A DNA stretch of 64,000 bases from CAZAQK01 sp046344715. GTDB lineage: Bacteria; Pseudomonadota; Alphaproteobacteria; Rickettsiales; SXRF01. A program made the translations under genes and the position numbers. The notes beneath the pieces were generated by a model. It worked only from the letters and a program-made list of their open reading frames with translations. It made no database searches and was not told the origin of the DNA. Shown here piece by piece: positions 25,239-34,347 of this stretch (positions within the stretch are counted from its first letter, which is position 1; each line of letters begins with the position of its first letter). Location: positions 106,876 through 170,875 of the forward strand of contig JBKDKX010000006.1 in NCBI GenBank assembly GCA_046344715.1. Reading direction: 5' to 3'.

Positions 25239-26975
25239 TTATATGTTAAAATACTTCGCCTGCGGATGATGCACTACAATGGCGGATGTTGACGCTTCCG
25301 GATGTAGCTGGAATTCATCCGACAGTTCGATGCCGATTTTATCTGCACCAAGCAATGTAAGCAAAATTTTCTGGTCTTCAAGGCGCGGACATGCAGGATA
25401 GCCGAACGAATAACGGCTGCCGCGATAACCCTGCTTCACCAGCTTTTTCATGTCGCGCTCATCTTCATGGCCAAAGCCAAGCTCGGAGCGAATGCGTTTA
25501 TGGATATATTCGGCGAGTCCTTCCGCCATCTCCACACCCAACCCGTGCAGGTATAAATAATCCTGGTAACGGTTATTGGCAAACCATTCGCGGCCAATAT
25601 CCGCCACGCGCTGGCCGGCGGTTACCACCTGCATACCAATTACATCGCGTTCACCTGCATCTACATCGCGGAAAAAATCAGCAACACAGATGCCTCCATC
25701 CTTATCCTGCCGCGGAAGGTTGAAGCGGCCAATTTCCTTGCTGCCTGACTCATCAAACAAAATCACATCATTGCCCTGCGATGCGCATTTGAAATAGCCG
25801 TACGCCGCTTTGGGCTGGATGATGTTATCCTTCTCGGATTCCGAGAGCAGCCGCACTAAAATAGGCTTCACATCTGTTTCCACCCACTTCCAGTATTCCT
25901 CCAGCGACTTGCCGGATTTTTTGAAGCCCCAGTGGAACGTGTACAGCATCTGCTCATTGAGATAGGGCACAAGCGCGCGCATCGGCACGTTATCAATAAC
26001 ACGTGCACCCCAGAAAGGTGGTGTTGGCACTGACGTTTGTTTCGCCAGCTCTTCGCGCTTCAATTTTATCGCTTCCAGTTCCACAGGCCGCAGTTCCACC
26101 GCTGGCTTTGCTTCATGATTCGCCCAACGTTGTTTAGCTTTTGACGGCGCTGGCCGGTTATGCTTGCGGTTTTTGACTTCCTGCAAATAGGCATCAAATT
26201 GACCGGAGGCAATTTTATTCATGAGGTCGAGCCCATCAAACGCATCTTGTGCATAAGCCACACGCCCTGGGCCGTAAGCGCTCATGCAGTCTTCTTCCAC
26301 ATAGGCACGCGTGAGCGCAGCACCACCCAGCAGCACCGGCACATCATACCCAAGCTGCGTTAGTTCTTCCAGATTCTCGCGCATGATGACGGTGGATTTA
26401 ACGAGCAATCCCGAAAGCCCAACCGCATCCGGTTTGTGCTGCTTTATGGCTTCCACAATATTGGAAATGGGCTGCTTGATGCCTAGATTCAGCACTTTGT
26501 AGCCATTATTGGTGAGGATGATATCCACGAGGTTCTTCCCGATATCATGCACGTCGCCTTTCACTGTGGCCAGCACGATTACGCCTTTTTCTTGCCCCTC
26601 AACCTTTTCCATAAATTGCTCTAAATAAGCCACGGCCTTTTTCATCGTCTCTGCCGATTGCAGAACGAATGGCAACTGCATCTTGCCCGCACCAAAAAGC
26701 TCACCCACAACTTTCATGCCTTCAAGCAATATGTTGTTAATGATTGCAAGCGGTGCATGTGTCTTCATCGCTTCTGCCAGATCTTCTTCCAGCCCTTTTT
26801 TATCACCATCAATAATGCGTTCTTTCAGCACTTCTTCGATGGTATCGGCACGCTCTTTTTTCTTTGCCGCCTCACCGGTGCGCCCTTCAAACAGCGCGAT
26901 AAAATACTGCAGCGGATCATATGGGTCATCCGGGGTGCCTAGGGGTTTCTTGGGGATATTGGGGTTTTCGGTCAT
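25239..26975 (-). CDS. metH: Methionine synthase, cobalamin-binding and activation half
   Basis: This 578-residue protein corresponds to the C-terminal half of MetH. It has the four-helix cap (about 40-125), the B12 domain with the cobalt-ligand motif DVHDIGKNL (about 140-148) and SGLLVKSTVIM, then the AdoMet-binding reactivation domain (about 290-570) ending near RYSFGYPACPRLEDQ. It needs the homocysteine/folate half encoded at 28121-29959. The separation falls exactly between the pterin and B12 modules. Two small genes lie between the halves on the same strand. Confidence 0.92.
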   Translation of the reverse strand: MTENPNIPKKPLGTPDDPYDPLQYFIALFEGRTGEAAKKKERADTIEEVLKERIIDGDKKGLEEDLAEAMKTHAPLAIINNILLEGMKVVGELFGAGKMQLPFVLQSAETMKKAVAYLEQFMEKVEGQEKGVIVLATVKGDVHDIGKNLVDIILTNNGYKVLNLGIKQPISNIVEAIKQHKPDAVGLSGLLVKSTVIMRENLEELTQLGYDVPVLLGGAALTRAYVEEDCMSAYGPGRVAYAQDAFDGLDLMNKIASGQFDAYLQEVKNRKHNRPAPSKAKQRWANHEAKPAVELRPVELEAIKLKREELAKQTSVPTPPFWGARVIDNVPMRALVPYLNEQMLYTFHWGFKKSGKSLEEYWKWVETDVKPILVRLLSESEKDNIIQPKAAYGYFKCASQGNDVILFDESGSKEIGRFNLPRQDKDGGICVADFFRDVDAGERDVIGMQVVTAGQRVADIGREWFANNRYQDYLYLHGLGVEMAEGLAEYIHKRIRSELGFGHEDERDMKKLVKQGYRGSRYSFGYPACPRLEDQKILLTLLGADKIGIELSDEFQLHPEASTSAIVVHHPQAKYFNI

Positions 26976-26981
26976 GCTTGC

Positions 26982-27749
26982 TCAATAAACCCCTTCATCG
27001 GCAATATCAAGCACGCGCGCGCAATGCTTGCAGTGTACAGCGTCACGGTCATGCAGCAAAAGTCCACAATCAGGGCATTTATGGCGTACCTTGTTTGGGC
27101 GGAAGACTGTTTGAATCAATCGGATAAACAGTGAAACGCCGAATATCATAATAATAACCGCAATCAGCTTTCCGCTGTCACCTTGCAGCGTAATATCACC
27201 AAAACCGGTGGTGGTGAGTGTTGTAACTGTGAAATACAGCGCATCAATGTAATTTTTGATATTAGGGTTGCTTCCCACCTGCGATTCAAACACCACCGCC
27301 GTCATAACAAAAATGAAAATCAGAAGGTTGGTAGCGGATAGCATTACGTCCTCATGCCTCCGGAAAAACGTAAAATCCTGCCGCAGATGTTTCAGCACCG
27401 TGTAAGAGCGCAGCAATCTCAGCAGCCGCGCCACACGCAGGAAGGCCATATTTTCACCCACCAGCGGCGCCAGCAATGAAATAATAGTTAGTATATCGGC
27501 GATACCATAAGGGCTTACAAAAAATGCCGTTTTACTCTTGGCAATCCACAACCGCGCCGATACATCAAGCACCACCACCACGCCAATCACCAGATCAAGC
27601 ATCTCGATCAGCGGCGCACCATAATAAAATGATGAGATAAACAGATAAAAAACAATCAGCACATCAAATGCCAGCAATGCATAGCGAAAATGTTTAGCGC
27701 GTGCGGCGTCGCTTTCATAAAAATATTCGATCTTGGTTTTAAGCGTCAT
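26982..27749 (-). CDS. Voltage-gated-type K+ channel with C-terminal zinc ribbon
   Basis: The 255-residue inner-membrane protein shows the six-segment channel layout: S1-S3 (about 22-95), an S4-like basic helix RVARLLRLLRSYTVLKHLR (about 106-124), S5, a pore loop with selectivity filter TTTGFGD, and S6. GFG replaces the more common GYG. After S6 comes a C-terminal ribbon with two Cys pairs, CPDC and CKHC, likely binding zinc. It begins 6 nt after the rhodanese gene and ends 6 nt before metH2, so it is cotranscribed with both. Confidence 0.88.
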   Translation of the reverse strand: MTLKTKIEYFYESDAARAKHFRYALLAFDVLIVFYLFISSFYYGAPLIEMLDLVIGVVVVLDVSARLWIAKSKTAFFVSPYGIADILTIISLLAPLVGENMAFLRVARLLRLLRSYTVLKHLRQDFTFFRRHEDVMLSATNLLIFIFVMTAVVFESQVGSNPNIKNYIDALYFTVTTLTTTGFGDITLQGDSGKLIAVIIMIFGVSLFIRLIQTVFRPNKVRHKCPDCGLLLHDRDAVHCKHCARVLDIADEGVY

Positions 27750-27755
27750 GATGAT

Positions 27756-28124
27756 TTAATTGCTCGTTGGAAATCCGCGTTCATTCCAGCCGCGCCAACC
27801 ACCGGCCATCGAAAGCACATTGGTATATCCCATTTTTTGCAAGGAGTCCGCGGCAAGCGCTGAACGATATCCGCCACCGCAATAAAGCACCATCGGTGTG
27901 GCTTTATCCGGCACTTTAGATTCGATATAACACTCGATAATACCCTTGCTTAAATGCACCGCGCCCGTGATTCTTCCTGCAGCAAATTCTGACTCTTCGC
28001 GTGTGTCTATGAGCAGGAAAGGCAAGGATTTATGGATATTTGCCATCACTTCTTCCGCGCTGATTTCCTTTATGCGCGTTTTTGCATCATCAACCAGTTT
28101 TAGAAATGCAGAGTTATGGTTCAT
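27756..28124 (-). CDS. Single-domain rhodanese-like sulfurtransferase
   Basis: The 122-residue protein is one rhodanese domain. The active-site cysteine is in LYCGGGYRSA (about 87), a six-residue loop of the sulfurtransferase type, and the end GGWRGW is typical. Upstream DTREESEF and the INKSLPFLLIDTR-like region fit the fold. Its ATG overlaps the metH1 stop as ATGA. Acting on sulfur in the methionine context is possible but inferred from position only. Confidence 0.9.
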   Translation of the reverse strand: MNHNSAFLKLVDDAKTRIKEISAEEVMANIHKSLPFLLIDTREESEFAAGRITGAVHLSKGIIECYIESKVPDKATPMVLYCGGGYRSALAADSLQKMGYTNVLSMAGGWRGWNERGFPTSN

Positions 28125-29959
28125 GCCACCTTCTCCATCGGGCTTCTTCTATCAAAAATCAAATCTTCCGCCGCTTGCACTTCATGCGCAGGAATTTTGT
28201 GCAATGGCTTAATTTTACTCACATGGATAATTGCACCCGTCATGCCACGTTTTTGTGCATGGTCAAGATACACAGAATTGAGCACATGGCGTGCTGCCGG
28301 ATTTAAGCCGAATGAAATATTGGATAAGCCCAGAATAATCTGTATATCCGGCAGTTCTTTGGCAATGCGCTCAATCGCCTCAAGCGTCCAGAGCCCTAGT
28401 TTTCGGTCATCTTCGTTGCCAGTGCAGATGGTAAACGTTAGCGGATCAATCATCAAATCCGAAGGCGGCAGGCCATAGCCCTCGCAGCAGAATTTATAGA
28501 GCCTGTGGGCAATCGCTAGTTTACGATCCACATCCTTCGCCATGCCTTCTTCATCAATGGTAAGAGCAATTACGGCAGCACCATATTTTTTGGCAAGCTG
28601 CATGCGTTTATGTGCGGGTTCTTCACCGTCTTCAAAGTTGATGGAGTTGATAATCGCCTTACCGCCATAGAGTTTCAATGCTGCCTCGAGCACCACCAGT
28701 TCGGTGGAATCAATCACCAGCGGTGCTGTAACGCTGCCACGCAAGCGCGATACCATTTCGCTCATGTCTTTTATCTCATCGCGACCAACAAATGCCGTGC
28801 AGATATCCAGCGTGTGCGAACCTTCTTTCACCTGTTCCTTGGCCATGTCGATGCAGGTATCCCAATCTTCCCTGTCCTGTGCTTCCTTGAACTTTTTTGA
28901 ACCGTTGGCATTGCAACGCTCGCCGATGGCAAGAATGGCATTATCCTGCCGCAGTTCCGTTTGCTGGTAAAGCGAGGCAACCGCTGGTATCCAATGCTGC
29001 GTGCGGGCAACTGGCGCAGGGCGGCGTTTGCCGCCTTCCTGACGCGCAAGCATTGCGTTCAGTGCTGCGATATGGTTTTCATTCGTTCCACAGCAGCCAC
29101 CAATAATGTTGATGCCGTCCTCTTTCAGAAAACGCTCCATCCAGCGCGCCATTTCATCAGGCCCGAGCGGAAAATGCACATGGCCTTCATGCATTTCAGG
29201 CAGGCCAGCATTTGGCAGCACTGAAATTTTATGCGGCCAGTTTTGCGAAAGCCAGCGCACATGATCAGCCATTTCCTGCGGGCCAGTGGCGCAATTTAGC
29301 CCCATGCTGAATACATCAAGCGCATCAATGATGGTCGCAGCCGCTGCAATATCGCTGCCCACCAGCATCGTACCTGTTGTCTCTACCGTCACCTGTACCA
29401 TGATAGGAAGGGTAATACCTGCTTTGTTCATGGCGATTTTTGCACCATTGACCGCCGCTTTTATTTGCAGCGGATCTTGCGCTGTCTCAACTAAAAATGC
29501 ATCCGCCCTGCCTTCAATCAATCCATGCGCCTGCAAGGTAAAGGACGCCTCCAGCGCATCATAATCAATATGACCAAGACTCGGCAGTTTTGTCCCCGGA
29601 CCAATGGCACCCACTACAAAACGCTCTCTGCCATCATGCGCAAATTCTGCAATCGCCTCATGCGCCAGCTCGCAAGCACGGCGGTTGATTTCCAAGGTTT
29701 TATCGGAAAGTTCAAATTCACCCAGCGTGATGGATGAACCGCCAAATGTATTGGTTTCCACCGCATCTGCACCTGCTGCTAAATATTTTTTATGCACATC
29801 GCGCACAAAATCCGGCCGCGAGAGATTGAGGATTTCTGAGCAGTTTTCCTGCCCCCAGTAATCCTTCTCCACGTCAAGGTTTACGGCCTGAATCTGCGTT
29901 CCCATCGCCCCATCGAGCAGCAGCACCTGTGATTCAACAAATTCAGAAAAACGGCTCAT
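28121..29959 (-). CDS. metH: Methionine synthase, homocysteine- and folate-binding half
   Basis: This 612-residue protein is the N-terminal half of B12-dependent methionine synthase. The homocysteine barrel (about 1-310) starts VLLLDGAMGTQIQ and has zinc-ligand cysteines in NCATGP and GGCCGTNENH. The pterin barrel (about 330-600) has IGERCNANGSKKFKE and LGLSNISFGLNP. It gives methyl transfer only with the cobalamin protein encoded downstream. It is first in a four-gene operon and divergent from radA. Confidence 0.93.
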   Translation of the reverse strand: MSRFSEFVESQVLLLDGAMGTQIQAVNLDVEKDYWGQENCSEILNLSRPDFVRDVHKKYLAAGADAVETNTFGGSSITLGEFELSDKTLEINRRACELAHEAIAEFAHDGRERFVVGAIGPGTKLPSLGHIDYDALEASFTLQAHGLIEGRADAFLVETAQDPLQIKAAVNGAKIAMNKAGITLPIMVQVTVETTGTMLVGSDIAAAATIIDALDVFSMGLNCATGPQEMADHVRWLSQNWPHKISVLPNAGLPEMHEGHVHFPLGPDEMARWMERFLKEDGINIIGGCCGTNENHIAALNAMLARQEGGKRRPAPVARTQHWIPAVASLYQQTELRQDNAILAIGERCNANGSKKFKEAQDREDWDTCIDMAKEQVKEGSHTLDICTAFVGRDEIKDMSEMVSRLRGSVTAPLVIDSTELVVLEAALKLYGGKAIINSINFEDGEEPAHKRMQLAKKYGAAVIALTIDEEGMAKDVDRKLAIAHRLYKFCCEGYGLPPSDLMIDPLTFTICTGNEDDRKLGLWTLEAIERIAKELPDIQIILGLSNISFGLNPAARHVLNSVYLDHAQKRGMTGAIIHVSKIKPLHKIPAHEVQAAEDLIFDRRSPMEKVA

Positions 29960-30012
29960 TTTTTATATTCCATGGGCATGACAAGTTTTTAATATGTGCT
30001 ATATAGAGGCTT

Positions 30013-31401
30013 ATGGCCAAATCCACAACCCAATATACCTGCCAGTCCTGCGGCGCAATTCATCCCAAATGGTCGGGTAAATGCGACGATTGCGCAGCAT
30101 GGAACTCGCTGGTGGAAGAAGCTGGCAACGAGACCACGCCTAAAGGCCTAACCAGCGGAAAAGGCAAAAAAATTGAGCTTACCACGCTCGATGCCGATAC
30201 TGAAGAAGCCATGCGTACACTCACCGGCATTGGTGAGTTAGACAGGGTACTGGGCGGCGGCATGGTGGCGGGAAGCGCCATTTTAATTGGTGGTGATCCG
30301 GGCATCGGAAAATCCACCATATTACTACAGGCTGTATCAGCGGCGGCAAAAGCGGGCGTGCCGTGCGCGTATATTTCCGGTGAGGAATCAGTAGCACAAA
30401 TTTCCCTGCGCGCCAAGCGCCTTGGTCTTGCCACCCCTCAGGTAAAACTGGCCTCTGCCACTTCCGTGCGCGATATTATTTCTACGCTGGATGGCGCAAA
30501 TCCTCCAGCACTTATGGTGATTGATTCGGTGCAGACCATGTATCTCGATAATCTCGATGCCGCACCGGGCACGGTAAGCCAAGTTCGTGCCGCAAGTCAT
30601 GAGCTTATCAAGCTCGCCAAGAAGCGTGGAATTACGCTTTTCCTCGTGGGACATGTCACCAAAGACGGGCAGATCGCAGGCCCACGCGTGCTGGAACATA
30701 TGGTCGATACGGTGCTCTATTTCGAGGGCGAACGTGGCCACCAGTTTCGCATTCTGCGCTCGGTTAAAAACCGTTTCGGCGGCACCGATGAAATCGGCGT
30801 ATTTGAAATGACGGATATGGGACTAAAAGAAGTCACCAACCCCTCCTCCCTGTTTCTTTCCTCGCGTGAACACCCCATCAGCGGTGCTTGTGTTTTTGCT
30901 GGTATGGAGGGCTCTCGCCCACTTTTGGTTGAGGTGCAGGCACTGGTATCGCCTTCCTATATGAGTTCGCCACGCCGCGCGGTGGTTGGGTGGGATTCAA
31001 ACCGCCTGGCCATGGTACTGGCAGTGCTTGAAACCCGCGCTAACATCCGGTTTTCTGATAAGGAAGTGTATTTAAGCGTGGCGGGAGGTATTAAGGTTTC
31101 CGAGCCAGCGGCGGATATGGCCGTTGCAAGTGCACTCATTTCTGCCCTTTATGATGCTCCATTGCCAGAATCCTGCGTGATGTTTGGGGAAATTGGCTTG
31201 TCAGGCGAAATACGGGCAGTCAGCCGTGCCGATGCCCGCCTTAAGGAAGCTGAAAAGCTCGGCTTTGCCTCCGCCTATATCCCTAAATCCAGTGCATTTA
31301 AGGGTTTGACCCTTGGCATAAAACATGTAGATAGTGTATCCGCTTTGGCGCGTGAATTGTTTGGTTCCGGTGCCGTAAAGAAAAAAGCCATTCCAGCATG
31401 A
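30013..31401 (+). CDS. radA: DNA repair protein RadA
   Basis: RadA is a RecA-like, DnaB-like branch-migration ATPase. The 462 residues show the zinc finger CQSCGAIHPKWSGKCDDC (about 9-26), Walker A GGDPGIGKST (about 93-102), Walker B LMVIDSVQTM, the family motif KNRFG (about 255) and a C-terminal Lon-protease-like domain (about 290-450). It leads radA-cvpA-purF-SDR-EI24, the standard alphaproteobacterial run that usually follows alr closely. Confidence 0.96.
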   Translation: MAKSTTQYTCQSCGAIHPKWSGKCDDCAAWNSLVEEAGNETTPKGLTSGKGKKIELTTLDADTEEAMRTLTGIGELDRVLGGGMVAGSAILIGGDPGIGKSTILLQAVSAAAKAGVPCAYISGEESVAQISLRAKRLGLATPQVKLASATSVRDIISTLDGANPPALMVIDSVQTMYLDNLDAAPGTVSQVRAASHELIKLAKKRGITLFLVGHVTKDGQIAGPRVLEHMVDTVLYFEGERGHQFRILRSVKNRFGGTDEIGVFEMTDMGLKEVTNPSSLFLSSREHPISGACVFAGMEGSRPLLVEVQALVSPSYMSSPRRAVVGWDSNRLAMVLAVLETRANIRFSDKEVYLSVAGGIKVSEPAADMAVASALISALYDAPLPESCVMFGEIGLSGEIRAVSRADARLKEAEKLGFASAYIPKSSAFKGLTLGIKHVDSVSALARELFGSGAVKKKAIPA

Positions 31402-31411
31402 GGCGCAGGCC

Positions 31412-32041
31412 ATGATTGAAACCCACCTGAATGTGTTTGATATCATTGTACTGGCTATTGTTGGTTTTTCCTGCCTGTTTGCATTTTTCCGTGGGCTCGT
31501 GCGCGAGATATTGTCACTGGTAGCATGGATAGGCGCTGCAATTGTTACCATGCGCTACTTTCCTGATGCTCTGGAATTCACCAAAGAGCATTTCAAAAGT
31601 GAAGCCATGGCTGTTGGTGCTGCCGTTATCGGTCTTTATATTGCCTCGCTTTTCGCCTTCAGCATCGTCAACTGGATGCTCATCAAAGTTATCAAGCAAG
31701 GCGGTGAAGCCGGCATACTTGATAATATGTTAGGCCTTGGATTCGGCGCTCTGCGCGGCGCATTTATCGTTTCTCTTGGTTTTTTCATGCTAACAATGGT
31801 TATGCCAGAAGATGAAGACGACATGCCCAAATGGCTAAAGGAATCGGTAACGCGACCTTATGTTGCCAAGGGTTCTGCTATATTGGTGAATGCTGCACCG
31901 GAATATTTGAAAGACGTCTCCAAATTGCAGGAACGCGCCAAGACTTACGCGGAAGAAAATGCTAAATCAGCCGAAGATACAGAATCTGACGCCGAACAGG
32001 AATTTGAAAACATGATGAGAAAGAGTCAGCCAGCACGATGA
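31412..32041 (+). CDS. cvpA: CvpA family membrane protein
   Basis: The 209-residue protein has four hydrophobic segments in the first 135 residues (starting FDIIVLAIVGFSCLFAFFRGLVREI in type) and a charged, Glu-rich cytoplasmic tail. CvpA was named for colicin V production, but its molecular role is unclear. It sits 10 nt after radA, and its stop overlaps the purF start (ATGA), which ties its expression to purF, as in many proteobacteria. Confidence 0.9.
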   Translation: MIETHLNVFDIIVLAIVGFSCLFAFFRGLVREILSLVAWIGAAIVTMRYFPDALEFTKEHFKSEAMAVGAAVIGLYIASLFAFSIVNWMLIKVIKQGGEAGILDNMLGLGFGALRGAFIVSLGFFMLTMVMPEDEDDMPKWLKESVTRPYVAKGSAILVNAAPEYLKDVSKLQERAKTYAEENAKSAEDTESDAEQEFENMMRKSQPAR

Positions 32042-33477
32042 GCACACCTTTTGATGATAAGCTGCACGAAGAATGCGGCATTTTTGGTATCAGCGGCCAT
32101 GCAGACGCTGCTGCACATACCGCGCTTGGCCTGCATGCATTGCAACATCGCGGGCAGGAAGCCGCAGGTATTGTCAGCTGTGACGGCACACAGTTTTACA
32201 CGCACCGCGCACTTGGCCTTGTAGGGGATAATTTTAATTCCGCCGAGATCATTAGCAAACTCAAAGGCCACATGGCTATTGGTCATAACCGCTATTCTAC
32301 CACCGGCGACACACTGCTTCGCAACGTGCAACCTTTCTCCGGCGATTTCTCGTTTGGTGGCCTTGCCGTTGCGCATAACGGTAATCTTACCAACGCGATG
32401 ACACTGCGCAAGCAACTCATTGATGTGGGCTGTTTGTTCCAATCTACTTCAGACACAGAAGTCATCGTCCACCTCATCGCACTGTCCAAACAAAGCACTA
32501 TCGAAGACCGGTTGTTTGACGCATTGGTACGCGTAGAAGGTGCTTACTCACTCGTAGTGCTGGCCGGTGATCGCCTGATTGGTGTACGTGATCCGCTCGG
32601 TGTGCGTCCGCTCGTACTCGGCAAGCTGGGTGATGCGTGGTTGCTTGCCTCTGAAACCTGTGCGTTTGACATTGTGGGTGCAGACTATGTGCGTGATGTT
32701 GAGCCTGGCGAAATGGTGATTATTTCACCACAAGGCATCAAATCCCTGAAGCCATTTGCAAAAACATCTCCGCGTTTTTGTATTTTTGAATATGTATATT
32801 TCGCCCGTCCAGATTCTATCACCGAAGGTTTGAATGTTTATGAAGCGCGCCAGCGCATTGGTGCAGAGCTGGCTAAAGAAGCTGGCATTCCTGCGGATGT
32901 TGTCGTGCCTGTGCCGGATTCCGGAATCCCCGCCGCACTGGGCTATGCCAAAGCATCCAAGATTCCGTTTGAGCTTGGCATCATACGCAACCATTATGTA
33001 GGGCGTACGTTCATTGAGCCGTCAGATCATGTGCGCCACTTGGGCGTGAAACTAAAGCATAATGGCAACCGCGCCATGCTGGAAGGCAAGCGCGTGATAC
33101 TGGTGGATGATTCTATCGTGCGCGGAACTACTTCCAAAAAAATTGTTACCATGGTGCGCGACGCAGGTGCAAAAGAAGTGCATATGCGTATCGCGAGTCC
33201 GCCTACCACCCATTCCTGTTTTTATGGTGTTGATACCCCCACGCGTGACCAGTTAATGGCTGCAAAGCATGACGTGCGCGAAATGGCGCGCCTCATCGGT
33301 GCTGATAGCCTCGCATTTGTATCGCTGGATGGGATGTACCGCGCCGTATCTGGCAAAGGCCGCAACAACGCATCACCGCAATTCTGCGACGCCTGTTTCT
33401 CTGGTGAATATCCAATCCCACTCACCGATAATGAGAATAGCTCCGGCAGCAAAAAAGATTTGTTCTCCGAGGTGTAA
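32038..33477 (+). CDS. purF: Amidophosphoribosyltransferase PurF
   Basis: PurF commits PRPP to purine synthesis by transferring the amide of glutamine. The 479-residue precursor has a 12-residue propeptide before the nucleophile Cys13 (CGIFG), a class II glutaminase domain (about 13-240) with GHNRYSTTG, and a phosphoribosyltransferase domain with VILVDDSIVRGTT (about 357-369). The translation start overlaps cvpA. Confidence 0.96.
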   Translation: MSTPFDDKLHEECGIFGISGHADAAAHTALGLHALQHRGQEAAGIVSCDGTQFYTHRALGLVGDNFNSAEIISKLKGHMAIGHNRYSTTGDTLLRNVQPFSGDFSFGGLAVAHNGNLTNAMTLRKQLIDVGCLFQSTSDTEVIVHLIALSKQSTIEDRLFDALVRVEGAYSLVVLAGDRLIGVRDPLGVRPLVLGKLGDAWLLASETCAFDIVGADYVRDVEPGEMVIISPQGIKSLKPFAKTSPRFCIFEYVYFARPDSITEGLNVYEARQRIGAELAKEAGIPADVVVPVPDSGIPAALGYAKASKIPFELGIIRNHYVGRTFIEPSDHVRHLGVKLKHNGNRAMLEGKRVILVDDSIVRGTTSKKIVTMVRDAGAKEVHMRIASPPTTHSCFYGVDTPTRDQLMAAKHDVREMARLIGADSLAFVSLDGMYRAVSGKGRNNASPQFCDACFSGEYPIPLTDNENSSGSKKDLFSEV

Positions 33478-33549
33478 TTGGTCATTAGTCATGCGTCATT
33501 GGTCTTTAGTATCTATCTTACCCGTGACTAACAACTCATGACCCATGAC
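33478..33549. repeat. GTCATTGG-type short tandem repeat overlapping the SDR start
   Basis: TTGGTCATTAGTCATGCGTC (33478-33497) continues into ATTGGTC. Then come inverted words, ending in ACTCATGACCCATGACC, which contains the SDR start codon. The family is shared with 22216-22275, where mutT begins in the same way. Confidence 0.7.
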
Positions 33550-34245
33550 CTAAAAAACCGCATCGCGCTGATTACTGGCGCATCACGCGGCATTGGTGCG
33601 GCCGTTGCCAAACGTTTTGCTGCGGAAGGGGCGCATGTGATTCTTGCAGCACGCAATGTGGCAGGGCTTGAAGAAAACGACGATGCGATACGCGCCGCTG
33701 GTGGCAATGCCACACTGGTGCAGTTAGATGTCACCAAGCCTGAGCAAATTGAAATGCTTGCAAAACAAATAGCGCAGCGCTTCGGCAAACTGGATATCCT
33801 GGTGGGTAATGCTGGTATACTGGGTGAGCTTTCACCCATCGCCCACACCACACCGGAACATTGGGACAGAGTAATGTCAACCAACCTCACTGCCAATTTC
33901 CACTTGCTGCGCCAGCTTGATGCATTGCTTTTATGCTCGGACGCACCGCGTGCTATGTTTGTCACCTCCGGTGTTGGCTCGCACGTGCGCGCCTATTGGG
34001 GGGCCTATGCCATCAGCAAAGCAGCGTTGGAAATGATGGCACGTCTTTACGCCGCAGAAAATGCAGACAGCAAGCTTAAGGTAAACATCATTAATCCCGG
34101 GCAGGTGCGCACGCATATGAACGCGCAGGCCTTCCCGGGTGCCGACCCGATGACGCGCCCTGCAGCAGACAACATCACGGATATATTTGTGACGCTCGCA
34201 AGCCCCGCGTGCATCGCCAACGGTGAAACCTTCAACGCGCAGTGA
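33538..34245 (+). CDS. Short-chain dehydrogenase/reductase
   Basis: A 235-residue classical SDR with NAD(P)-binding loop TGASRGIGAA (about 14-23), NAGILGE (about 97), catalytic Ser in VTSGVGS and the Tyr/Lys pair YAISK (about 155). The substrate is unknown. The gene follows purF as in many alphaproteobacteria. The first residues MTHD derive from the repeat arm containing the ATG, and no good ribosome site is visible. Confidence 0.88.
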   Translation: MTHDLKNRIALITGASRGIGAAVAKRFAAEGAHVILAARNVAGLEENDDAIRAAGGNATLVQLDVTKPEQIEMLAKQIAQRFGKLDILVGNAGILGELSPIAHTTPEHWDRVMSTNLTANFHLLRQLDALLLCSDAPRAMFVTSGVGSHVRAYWGAYAISKAALEMMARLYAAENADSKLKVNIINPGQVRTHMNAQAFPGADPMTRPAADNITDIFVTLASPACIANGETFNAQ

Positions 34246-34251
34246 ATAACA

Positions 34252-34331
34252 TGTCATTGCGAGCATCTGTGAAGCAATCCAGTTTTTATTGCTATAGATT
34301 GCTTCGTCGCTTAAGCTCCTCGTAATGACGA
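34252..34331. repeat. About 80-nt imperfect palindromic repeat, copy 2
   Basis: GAAGCAATC (34271-34279) and GATTGCTTC (34298-34306) are the inner inverted arms. Outer ends TGTCATTGCGAG and CTCGTAATGACGA match copy 1 at 20864-20948 with the arms swapped. It lies between the SDR stop and the ribosome site of the EI24 gene. Confidence 0.8.
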
Positions 34332-34347
34332 CAGAAAGGATGCTCAT

